Positions 1 to 5,383 of a stretch of DNA of 5,753 nt are shown here, one piece after another; position 1 is the first letter of the stretch; every line of letters starts with the position of its first letter. Made by a program: the position numbers and the translations under genes. The DNA is from an uncultured Bacilli bacterium. Lineage in GTDB: Bacteria; Bacillota_I; Bacilli_A; RF39; UBA660. Below the pieces are notes generated by a model, which was not told the origin of the DNA, did not search any database, and worked only from the letters and a program-made list of their open reading frames with translations. Location of the stretch: positions 1 to 5,753 of the forward strand of contig CANQIR010000064.1 in the NCBI GenBank assembly GCA_947624095.1, given 5' to 3'.

Positions 1-137
1 TCTTGATATACACTATAATTAGCTAAGCTACGACCAATCATAACAGATACAATTACTGCTATTATAATTGGAATTGCTATTTTAATTTTTTTATATTTTG
101 TTGGTTTTAATTCTTTATCTGGATTAAATTTTTTCAA
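1..137 (-). CDS. Membrane-anchored surface-type protein, N-terminal fragment
   Basis: This is the 5' end of a gene that runs off the left edge; 45 codons are visible. The start is a TTG at 137..135, chosen because a full AAGGAGG site lies 8 nt upstream (152..146). An in-frame GTG two codons earlier lies only 2 nt from that site, which is too close. The protein begins with a lysine-rich cytoplasmic segment (about residues 1-18: MKKFNPDKELKPTKYKK) followed by one hydrophobic helix (about 19-34, IKIAIPIIIAVIVSVMI), then GRSLANYSVYQ. This is a type II signal-anchor or uncleaved signal-peptide layout, so the rest is probably extracellular. The positive start plus the GRS(F/L)A segment after the helix resembles surface or pilin-like proteins of uncultured Bacilli, but that is an impression and the functional domain is outside the window. 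The open frame is continuous with no stop. Confidence 0.75.
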   Translation of the reverse strand, partial: MKKFNPDKELKPTKYKKIKIAIPIIIAVIVSVMIGRSLANYSVYQ

Positions 138-145
138 TGCCACTG

Positions 146-152
146 CCTCCTT
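146..152 (-). promoter_or_regulatory. Strong Shine-Dalgarno site deciding a TTG start
   Basis: AAGGAGG on the minus strand, 8 nt before the TTG at 137. It is the most complete SD sequence in the window and settles the start of the left-edge gene. Just upstream is a short palindrome, TGCTA-T-TAGCA (156..166), too small to call a hairpin with confidence. Confidence 0.8.
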
Positions 153-201
153 ATTTGCTATTAGCACTCTATTTTATACGTTCTGCGCATATTATAACTA
201 A

Positions 202-230
202 ATTATATACGTAAAACGTATAAATGTCAA
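202..230 (-). promoter_or_regulatory. Consensus sigma-A promoter of the left-edge surface gene
   Basis: On the minus strand TTGACA (230..225) is followed after exactly 17 bp by TATAAT (207..202), a perfect match to the consensus for both boxes and the spacer. The predicted transcription start is near 195, giving a leader of about 57 nt to the TTG start. This is the only promoter in the window with a perfect -35 box, so the gene is potentially highly expressed unless repressed. A palindrome covers most of the spacer (see the 206..222 entry). Confidence 0.85.
206..222. promoter_or_regulatory. Palindrome in promoter spacer, candidate operator
   Basis: TATACGT (206..212), AAA, ACGTATA (216..222): a perfect inverted repeat with 7-bp arms and a 3-bp centre. 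It lies between the -35 and -10 boxes of the left-edge promoter and overlaps the -10 box by 2 bp. A dimeric regulator bound here would occlude RNA polymerase. Other copies of the half-site lie at 175..181, 293..299 and 924..930. The binding function is inferred; no regulator gene is visible in the window. Confidence 0.5.
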
Positions 231-325
231 TTCGCTAATAACACATAAGAAATACAATATTGGATTTAAAACCAAGTAACATTATTTCTAGAACGTATAA
301 AAGAAAAAATATTTAAAATAAACTC

Positions 326-874
326 CTAATCTTCATAATTATATATTCCATGAATCTTTTCTAAATCTTCCTCATTTAATTGCGTTACTACCCACGTATC
401 ATTTTCTTTCTTCTTTAGTCTTACTTCAATCGTATATTCTACTGTTTCTTCTTGCTTACTCATCTTATCTAATTTATAATCTAAATATTTATTGGCATCA
501 TAAATCCCCATCTCATCTTGAAATTCCCTTTGATGAGCCATTAAATATTTCTCTGAATCTTCTTGAGCTTTATACAAATCATAAACTTCTATCTTAACTC
601 TAACTATTGCTTTATCTCCATCATATTTCTCATCAATTATTTCATATTTCATATCTTTATATTGTCTTTTTAAAATATTCTTATACTTCTCCTTATGTTC
701 CTTAATTAAATCTTGTTTATCCACATATTCATCTAATTCTTTACTAATATCTTCATCTAAATTTTTAAATTTACTTAAATATTCTTTAGTTGCCATTTTA
801 GCATCACTATTAATACTCATACTACATCCACTAATAAATATTAAAGTAATTATAAATACTATCCATTTTTTCAT
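326..874 (-). CDS. Small secreted lipoprotein of unknown function
   Basis: A 182-residue protein with an ATG start and TAG stop. Residues 1-17 are a classic lipoprotein signal: basic MKKW, a hydrophobic core, then the lipobox FISGC with the lipid-attachment Cys at 17. The mature part is strongly charged (Lys, Glu, Asp). It has a helical first part (about 25-75) and two likely beta-rich segments (about 77-102 and 143-165) ending in WVVTQLNEEDLEKIHGI. That layout recalls the NTF2/cystatin-like lipoproteins common in Bacillota, but I recognise no specific family. Anchoring to the outer face of the membrane is secure; the role is not. The start has only a poor SD (GGGA, 4 nt away), with AGGAAAG lying further upstream. 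The gene is divergent from trpS, with 88 bp between their start codons. I see no convincing hairpin terminator after the TAG, only T-rich sequence on the coding strand around 300..322. Confidence 0.8.
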   Translation of the reverse strand: MKKWIVFIITLIFISGCSMSINSDAKMATKEYLSKFKNLDEDISKELDEYVDKQDLIKEHKEKYKNILKRQYKDMKYEIIDEKYDGDKAIVRVKIEVYDLYKAQEDSEKYLMAHQREFQDEMGIYDANKYLDYKLDKMSKQEETVEYTIEVRLKKKENDTWVVTQLNEEDLEKIHGIYNYED

Positions 875-914
875 TTAATCCCACATCTTTCCTAGAAATA
901 TTTTGCACAAAATA

Positions 915-943
915 TTCATTTTATATACGTCTTATGCTAAAAT
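915..943 (+). promoter_or_regulatory. Extended -10 promoter of trpS
   Basis: TGC-TAAAAT (935..943) is an extended -10 element. The -35 box is weak (TTCATT, 915..920, 17-bp spacer), as is usual for extended -10 promoters. The predicted start is near 950, leaving a leader of about 13 nt. The spacer carries TATACGT at 924..930, 7 bp before the -10 box. The same half-site lies 8 bp before the -10 box of the left-edge promoter. The divergent lipoprotein promoter must lie in the same 88-bp gap; TATAAA on the minus strand at 925..920 is a weak candidate. Confidence 0.55.
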
Positions 944-962
944 ATTATTGGATGTGATTAAT

Positions 963-1943
963 ATGAAAAAAACTTTAACTGGTTTAAAACCTAGTGGTGA
1001 ATTAACTCTTGGTAGTTTAATTGGTGCTATTAAACAAATGCGTGATTATCAAGATAATTATAATTCCTATTTATTTGTTCCTGATTTACACGCTATTACA
1101 GTTCCTCAAGATCCTGAAGAATTAAAAGCTCGTATTCGTAAAAATGTTGGTTTATATCTTGCTTGTGGTATTGATCCTCATAAAAATACTATTTATCTTC
1201 AATCTGAAAATTTATACCACGCTAATCTATCTTGGGTTTTAGAATGTACTACCTATATGGGTGAAGCTAGTCGAATGACTCAATATAAAGATAAAACTAG
1301 TAAAGGCGAAAATGTCTCTGTTGGTTTATTTACTTACCCTATTTTAATGGCTGCTGACATCTTACTTTATGATGCTGACTATGTTCCCGTTGGTATCGAC
1401 CAAAAACAACACGTTGAACTTGCTAGAGATATTGCTATTCGTTTTAATAAAAGATTTGGTGCTACTTTCAATATTCCAGAACCACTAATTCCTCCTACTG
1501 GTGCTAAAATAATGGACTTACAAGAACCAACTAAAAAAATGAGTAAATCAAGTGAGAATTATAAAGGTACTATCCTTCTTCTAGATGACCCAATACAAGC
1601 TAAGAAAAAAATAATGAGTGCTGTTACTGATTCTGAAAATCTTGTTAAATATGACCCAATAAATAAACCTGGTATTTCTAATCTCTTAACTATATACGCT
1701 TGCTTAACAGACACTAAAATTGAAGATGTTGAAACCAAATTCCAAGACTATAACTATGGCTCATTAAAAAAAGAGGTTGCTCTAGTTGTTGCTAACACTC
1801 TTACCTCTATTCAACAAAAATACCAAGAAATAATTTCTTCTAATATCATAGATGAAGTTCTAGATGCTGGTCGAATTAAAACTACTCAAGAAGCTGCTAC
1901 TAAACTAAAAGAAGTTTATCATAAAGTCGGTCTAGAACGTTAA
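963..1943 (+). CDS. trpS: Tryptophanyl-tRNA synthetase
   Basis: A class Ic aminoacyl-tRNA synthetase that charges tRNA-Trp with tryptophan using ATP in the cytoplasm. The 326-residue product matches the usual bacterial TrpRS length of about 330. Visible landmarks are the N-terminal KPSG and TLGS (the HIGH-equivalent, about residues 9-18), MAADILLYDAD (about 129-139), GIDQKQHVELARD (about 144-156) and the KMSKS loop (about 192-196). The Asp in AAD falls at residue 132, the position known to contact the tryptophan indole in the Bacillus stearothermophilus enzyme. The start at ATG 963 is chosen over an in-frame TTG at 903: the family begins at this point, GTGAT (954..958) sits 4 nt upstream, and the promoter lies between the two. 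There is no room for a T-box leader, the usual control of trpS in Bacillus. The gene ends in a strong terminator. Confidence 0.96.
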   Translation: MKKTLTGLKPSGELTLGSLIGAIKQMRDYQDNYNSYLFVPDLHAITVPQDPEELKARIRKNVGLYLACGIDPHKNTIYLQSENLYHANLSWVLECTTYMGEASRMTQYKDKTSKGENVSVGLFTYPILMAADILLYDADYVPVGIDQKQHVELARDIAIRFNKRFGATFNIPEPLIPPTGAKIMDLQEPTKKMSKSSENYKGTILLLDDPIQAKKKIMSAVTDSENLVKYDPINKPGISNLLTIYACLTDTKIEDVETKFQDYNYGSLKKEVALVVANTLTSIQQKYQEIISSNIIDEVLDAGRIKTTQEAATKLKEVYHKVGLER

Positions 1944-2578
1944 GTGCCAATCGGCACTTTTTTATATGATAATTTAACTAATTCATATAATTCATAATGC
2001 TTACTTGTAATAACTTTTAAATCATTAATTAACATTTCATATACTTTCTTATCCTCAATATCTTTACCAAATCTTTCATATCCTAAAAATCGTAATTTTT
2101 GATAATTATTTCTCTCTTTTAAAGTATCATACTCTATCTTCAAGAATCTCTTAACTATTTCATCTTGTCTTAATCTATTCTTATCTCTTTTAATTATCTT
2201 ACTAATTACTACTTTACTACTAGGTATAGCAAATACTATCTCCATCACATTTAAATTATCATTCATTAATAATTTACTAATTCCTATTTCTTCTCCCTCA
2301 TCATTAAACTCCACTACTACTGATTCATACATATCCGTAAATAAAATACCATTACTCATTACTACATCCCTATTATAACCAAGTACTTTTCCTTTAATCA
2401 TCCCTAAAGTATCTATATCTATCTTAATCTTATAATCTATAATCTTCTTAAAATCTTTACTACTAATCTTAAATATAGGAATTCTCTTAATTCTTTCTAT
2501 TCCATCAAATTTACTCCACTCATAAAACTCATATAACTCCTCATTAATGTTTACTAATAAATCGTAATAATATTTCAC
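1940..2578 (-). CDS. DUF3603 (YjbA/UPF0736)-like protein
   Basis: A 212-residue cytoplasmic protein with no signal or membrane segment. The start is GTG (2578..2576) with AGGAAAG 7 nt upstream; the stop is TAA. The N-terminus carries D6, V9-N10, Y16-F-Y-E20-W21, then a charged turn and IP-I-F-K-I (33-38). From memory this lines up with Bacillus subtilis YjbA (DUF3603), whose N-terminus has the same D..VN...F.EW.K.D..E.....P.L.+V spacing. Further matches are a central FTD...VVVEF strand, SKLL, and a charged C-terminal helical half with repeated R/K and L. The family has no known function. In B. subtilis yjbA lies beside trpS, and here the gene also neighbours trpS, converging on it with a 3-bp overlap (1940..1942); this supports the call. 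It is probably translated with the small membrane-protein gene upstream, which it overlaps by 35 bp. Confidence 0.6.
   Translation of the reverse strand: MKYYYDLLVNINEELYEFYEWSKFDGIERIKRIPIFKISSKDFKKIIDYKIKIDIDTLGMIKGKVLGYNRDVVMSNGILFTDMYESVVVEFNDEGEEIGISKLLMNDNLNVMEIVFAIPSSKVVISKIIKRDKNRLRQDEIVKRFLKIEYDTLKERNNYQKLRFLGYERFGKDIEDKKVYEMLINDLKVITSKHYELYELVKLSYKKVPIGT
1942..1963 (+). terminator. Intrinsic terminator of trpS
   Basis: AAGTGCC (1942..1948), loop AATC, GGCACTT (1953..1959), with a T run over 1958..1963. The stem is a perfect 7 bp with four G-C pairs and begins inside the trpS stop codon. There is no T run on the other strand, so it should work only for trpS. The same DNA encodes the last residues (KVPIGT) and stop codon of the convergent gene. 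Confidence 0.92.
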
Positions 2579-2777
2579 GTATTCTCTTTCCTTTCAATCC
2601 AAATATAATAAATAATACTCCAATAAATACTATTAAACATTCCCATCTCTTACTTATAACATTCACATATTCAAAAAAACTATACCCCATTACTATTAAA
2701 TTACTATACAAAACCATAAACATTAAACCCATACTACATAAAAAAATACCTAATCCAATTATAAATAACTTAATCAT
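2544..2777 (-). CDS. Small two-helix membrane protein, unknown
   Basis: A 77-residue hydrophobic protein with an ATG start and TAA stop. Two membrane helices are likely, about residues 3-25 and 47-63, joined by a short loop (GYSFFEYVNVISKRWE). It ends in a basic tail (KGKRIREILLRFISKH) that would lie in the cytoplasm by the positive-inside rule. I recognise no family. The last 35 bp overlap the start of the DUF3603-like gene in another frame, so that gene's SD lies inside this one and the two are probably translationally coupled. Its own SD is poor (GGGA about 14 nt upstream). The gene is divergent from uppP with a 57-bp gap. Coding is supported by a clean TM-loop-TM-basic-tail pattern and by filling the space between uppP and its partner; there is no homology support. 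Confidence 0.65.
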   Translation of the reverse strand: MIKLFIIGLGIFLCSMGLMFMVLYSNLIVMGYSFFEYVNVISKRWECLIVFIGVLFIIFGLKGKRIREILLRFISKH

Positions 2778-2789
2778 ATTAATAATCTA

Positions 2790-2818
2790 TTCCCACTTAA
2801 CATAAAATATTATATAAT
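2790..2818 (+). promoter_or_regulatory. Probable promoter of uppP
   Basis: TATAAT (2813..2818) with a weak -35 box TTCCCA (2790..2795) at a 17-bp spacing. The predicted start is near 2825, on the AGGTGAT Shine-Dalgarno sequence (2825..2831), 3 nt before ATG 2835. The palindrome ATTATATAAT (2809..2818) also gives a TATAAT on the minus strand (2814..2809), so the same core may fire leftward into the 77-residue gene. TAAAAT at 2803..2808 is an alternative plus-strand -10 box. Confidence 0.5.
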
Positions 2819-2834
2819 TATTAAAGGTGATTAT

Positions 2835-3653
2835 ATGAATCTTATTACAATTATCAAATATACTATCTTAGGTATTATTCAAGGTCTTACTGAACCCTTA
2901 CCTATTTCCTCTAGTGGTCATTTACTTATCTTTAGAGAATTATTTAATACTAATATGTTTAATGATTTAAACTTTGAAACTATCGTTAACTTTGGTTCTT
3001 TTCTAGCTATTTTATTTATCTTCCGTAAAGATATTATTAAATTAATCAAAAACTTTTTTACTTTTATTTTTCAGAAAGAAAAAAGAAAATTAACTTATCA
3101 AGATTTTAAATATTGTTTATTAATAATTATTGGTACCATCCCAGTTGGGATTGTTGGTTTCTTATTTAAAGATAAAGTTGAGAATTTAATGAGTGTTCAA
3201 GCTGTTGGTATTGCCCTTTTATTTACTGCTATTATGTTATTTTTAGTCCGTAATTTAAAAGGTACTAAAGATGATCAAGATATCACTTATAAAGATGCTA
3301 TTATCATTGGTTTAATTCAAATGATTACTATTTTACCAGGTATTAGTCGTAGTGGAACTGTTTTAGTTGGTTGTTTACTTTGTAAATTAAAAAGAGAAGC
3401 AGCTCTAAAATATACTTTTATGCTTTACTTCCCAGTTTCAGCAGCTGCAATGCTTCTTGGTGTATCTGACCTAATTAGTGATTCTAATTTAAATACTGTT
3501 TTACTTCCTTATACTATTGGTATGTTAGCTGCTATGATTGTTACTTACTTTGCTTATCTTTGGTTATCCAATATTGTTAAAAATGGTAAACTATGGCACT
3601 TCTCTATATACTGTATTATCGTTGGTTTATTTGTTATATTCTATTTTAGATAA
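2835..3653 (+). CDS. uppP: Undecaprenyl-diphosphate phosphatase (BacA/UppP family)
   Basis: An integral membrane enzyme that dephosphorylates undecaprenyl diphosphate to the monophosphate. This recycles the lipid carrier for peptidoglycan and other wall polymers, and high activity gives bacitracin resistance. The 272-residue length is typical (about 265-280). The two signature blocks are present: QGLTE (16-20, the (E/Q)XXXE motif) running into LPISSSGHL (22-30) with His29, and PGISRSGT (168-175) with the conserved Arg172. Hydrophobic helices alternate with short basic loops throughout. The usual Phe after the motif Glu (TEFLPISSSGH) is Pro21 here. The start is ATG with AGGTGAT 3 nt before it. 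The gene stands alone on the plus strand, divergent from the small membrane-protein gene, and ends in its own terminator facing rmuC. Confidence 0.95.
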   Translation: MNLITIIKYTILGIIQGLTEPLPISSSGHLLIFRELFNTNMFNDLNFETIVNFGSFLAILFIFRKDIIKLIKNFFTFIFQKEKRKLTYQDFKYCLLIIIGTIPVGIVGFLFKDKVENLMSVQAVGIALLFTAIMLFLVRNLKGTKDDQDITYKDAIIIGLIQMITILPGISRSGTVLVGCLLCKLKREAALKYTFMLYFPVSAAAMLLGVSDLISDSNLNTVLLPYTIGMLAAMIVTYFAYLWLSNIVKNGKLWHFSIYCIIVGLFVIFYFR

Positions 3654-3672
3654 TCTTCTGATTATCTTTTTT
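3648..3672 (+). terminator. Intrinsic terminator of uppP
   Basis: AGATAATC (3648..3655), loop TTCT, GATTATCT (3660..3667), with a T run over 3667..3672. The stem is a perfect 8 bp but A+T-rich. The uppP stop (3651..3653) lies in the left arm and the rmuC stop (3662..3664, minus strand) in the right arm. Only the plus strand has a T run, so rmuC lacks a matching terminator here. Confidence 0.88.
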
Positions 3673-4735
3673 CATCTTCGTGAGCAATTAATCTTGTATC
3701 TACACTATTAATTGCTTCAAATCTTTTGGTAATCTTATCAGTAGTTGTATATATATCTTTAACATCCCTACTAACTGTTTCAATATTCTTAGATAACTTA
3801 TCCCATCTATCTTTATATCTCGCAAACTCTAAACTTAATTTATTTAATTCTTCGTGTATAACTGCTGCATACTTATCTCTTTCCATATTTTTAATAATCA
3901 TCTGAATAATTGATAAAGTACTCATCAAAGTAGTTGGACTACATATCCAAACTCTTTTTTTATAAGCATATTCTAATAAATCCTCATGATAAGCATTAAT
4001 CTCTGCAAATATTGCTTCCGCTGGTAAAAACATAATAGCTTCCTTACAAGTCTCTCCCGGAATTATATATTTATCTCCAATTGCATCTATATGATTTTTT
4101 ACATCTATTTTAAATAATTTAAAACAAGCTTCTCTTTCGCTATTTCCTAATCTTCTATCTGTCATTCTTCGATAATTTTCTAAAGGAAACTTAGCATCTA
4201 TTACAATTGTCCCTAAAGGTTTAGGTGCATAAAGAATTGCATCAGCAATAGTACCATTACTCATCTTATGTTGTAAATCATATATAACTTTCTTCTCCCC
4301 AAATACACTAGTTAAAATATAATTTAAATTAACTTCTCCAAATATCCCTCTAGTCTTCTTATCAGTTAACACACTTTGTAAAGAAACTATCTCTGTACTT
4401 AAACTATCAATCTTCCTTTGTGCTTCATCTATCTTAGATAATCTTTCTAATATATTATTAAAAGTCTTATTAGTTTTCTCAAAATTACTATCTATTCTTT
4501 GATTTACTAAATCATTTATTTCTAATAACTTTCTTTCTATTCTTTCATTTAATTTATCAAAATCATCCCTTAAATTATTACTAAAATCTATCTTAAAATT
4601 ACCTATCTCTTTAGTAATCCTTGTCTCATACTTCCCTAATCTTTCAATCATATCATCATTTTTATTACCTTTATTCATTATAATTATTAATATTATAATA
4701 ACTACAACTAACAATCCAATAATTATATATTCCAT
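3662..4735 (-). CDS. rmuC: RmuC family DNA recombination/maintenance protein
   Basis: RmuC proteins have a PD-(D/E)XK nuclease-like domain and in E. coli limit inversions at short inverted repeats; their biochemical activity is poorly defined. The 357-residue product has one N-terminal membrane helix (about 3-20), a long coiled coil (about 25-125, with regular KLNERIERKLLEIND-type heptads), then the RmuC domain. Domain landmarks are RGIFGE (129-134), ADAI with Asp165, IDAKFPLENYRRM with Asp180 and Lys182 as the D-X-K pair, MFLPAEAIFAE (235-245) and SPTTLMSTL (266-274). A second helical stretch closes the protein. The start is ATG 4735, with GAGGG 5 nt upstream overlapping the TGA of the VTT gene. 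An in-frame TTG at 4747 is rejected because it precedes that SD. The 8-nt gap to the VTT gene indicates a two-gene operon. The gene converges on uppP. Confidence 0.93.
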   Translation of the reverse strand: MEYIIIGLLVVVIIILIIIMNKGNKNDDMIERLGKYETRITKEIGNFKIDFSNNLRDDFDKLNERIERKLLEINDLVNQRIDSNFEKTNKTFNNILERLSKIDEAQRKIDSLSTEIVSLQSVLTDKKTRGIFGEVNLNYILTSVFGEKKVIYDLQHKMSNGTIADAILYAPKPLGTIVIDAKFPLENYRRMTDRRLGNSEREACFKLFKIDVKNHIDAIGDKYIIPGETCKEAIMFLPAEAIFAEINAYHEDLLEYAYKKRVWICSPTTLMSTLSIIQMIIKNMERDKYAAVIHEELNKLSLEFARYKDRWDKLSKNIETVSRDVKDIYTTTDKITKRFEAINSVDTRLIAHEDEKR

Positions 4736-4743
4736 AATAACCC

Positions 4744-5319
4744 TCAATCTATATCCAAACGTTTATTAACTATCACACTAGCAAGATAAGCAACCCCTAA
4801 CATTATTGCTATTCTTATTAATATCCAAGGTTCTTTTATACTTTCAATTAAACTAGTTCCCACAAATCCCCAAAAATAAACTAAGAAAAATTTACCAACT
4901 ACTAATGCTAAGAAATATTTTCTTAAACTAATCTTTGATAATCCTCCACCTATATTAACAAAAAAAGCTGGTGTAAAAGGTATTGCCATTAATATTACCA
5001 ATGTACTATATCGCATTTTATCTATCTTTTTCATTAATTTATTTACTTTATCTTTTACTCTTAATTTCTTATCAAAATAATTCCTAAATTTATATCTAAA
5101 CAAACAAAAAGCTAATAAACAACCACAAATTGTAAATATCCAAGATATAATTAAACCTAATAAATTACCAAAAGTAATAAAATTCAAAGTAATAAATACA
5201 AATAAAGGTAATACTGGTAATATTGATTCAATCAATATTAAAAAACAACCAAGTAATGGGCCAAATAAACCCAATCCATTAACTATATCTATTATATTCT
5301 GATCTAACCATTCTAACAT
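4744..5319 (-). CDS. VTT-domain (DedA/TVP38/YqeD-like) membrane protein
   Basis: A 191-residue polytopic protein of the DedA/VTT superfamily. Members are linked to lipid scrambling or flipping and to membrane homeostasis, some acting on undecaprenyl phosphate. Visible are the first re-entrant block ESILPVLPLFVFITLN (31-46) with the following Gly51, a basic loop FRYKFRNYFDKK, and the second block IPFTPAFFVNIGGGLSKISLRKY (113-135) with Pro114, Pro117, Asn122 and the Gly run. Hydrophobic helices follow. From memory the pattern is closest to B. subtilis YqeD. The Arg that normally precedes the second proline block (RxxP) is Ala here (MAIP). The start is ATG 5319, with AGTGAT 4 nt upstream. An in-frame GTG at 5364 lies inside the rhodanese gene and its terminator and is rejected. 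The gene has its own -10 box and is followed 8 nt later by rmuC. The substrate cannot be told from sequence. Confidence 0.85.
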   Translation of the reverse strand: MLEWLDQNIIDIVNGLGLFGPLLGCFLILIESILPVLPLFVFITLNFITFGNLLGLIISWIFTICGCLLAFCLFRYKFRNYFDKKLRVKDKVNKLMKKIDKMRYSTLVILMAIPFTPAFFVNIGGGLSKISLRKYFLALVVGKFFLVYFWGFVGTSLIESIKEPWILIRIAIMLGVAYLASVIVNKRLDID

Positions 5320-5335
5320 CTTAATCACTAAAGAT

Positions 5336-5364
5336 ATTATAATACATCTCCAAAGAAAAATCAC
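5336..5364 (-). promoter_or_regulatory. Probable promoter of the VTT-rmuC operon
   Basis: TATAAT on the minus strand (5341..5336) lies just downstream of the rhodanese terminator. The best -35 candidate, GTGATT (5364..5359, 17-bp spacer), keeps only the TGA core. The predicted start is near 5329, at the AGTGAT (5329..5324) that precedes ATG 5319. The perfect -10 box and its place between terminator and start support it; the -35 box is weak. Confidence 0.5.
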
Positions 5365-5383
5365 TCATTTACAACCTGAGTGA
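5356..5383 (-). terminator. Intrinsic terminator of the rhodanese gene
   Basis: On the minus strand TCACTCA (5383..5377), a 9-nt loop GGTTGTAAA, TGAGTGA (5367..5361), then five T (5360..5356) and a further T-rich stretch. The stem is a perfect 7 bp. The right arm contains the TGA stop of the rhodanese gene, so the hairpin uses its last codons. It separates rhodanese transcription from the VTT-rmuC operon. Confidence 0.8.

Larger units (their letters stand above)
172..302. repeat. Inverted 13-bp repeat flanking the left promoter region
   Basis: AGAACGTATAAAA occurs on the plus strand at 290..302 and on the minus strand at 184..172, a perfect 13/13 match. The copies lie about 105 bp apart and flank the consensus promoter at 202..230. 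One copy falls in the predicted leader of the left-edge gene and the other lies upstream of its -35 box, downstream of the lipoprotein gene. Both contain the ACGTATA half-site of the promoter palindrome. The rest of this intergenic stretch (138..325) holds only the imperfect palindrome TTGG-aTTTAAAa-CCAA (260..275) and no coding sequence. Confidence 0.55.

Noticed and set aside
290..325. Terminator after the lipoprotein gene
   Set aside because: The coding strand is T-rich here, but no stable stem precedes it.
903..962. 20-residue N-terminal extension of TrpRS from a TTG at 903
   Set aside because: TrpRS proteins start at MKKTLTGLKPSG, the extension has no SD, and the trpS promoter lies inside it.
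4744..4746. Mycoplasma-type code with TGA as tryptophan
   Set aside because: TGA ends the VTT and rhodanese genes at sensible points, and tryptophans are encoded by TGG, so the standard code fits.
4736..4747. TTG start of rmuC at 4747
   Set aside because: The GAGGG SD lies at 4745..4741, inside that extension, and is correctly spaced for ATG 4735.
5320..5364. 15-residue N-terminal extension of the VTT protein from a GTG at 5364
   Set aside because: It would start within the rhodanese gene and its terminator stem. ATG 5319 has a better placed AGTGAT and a -10 box upstream.
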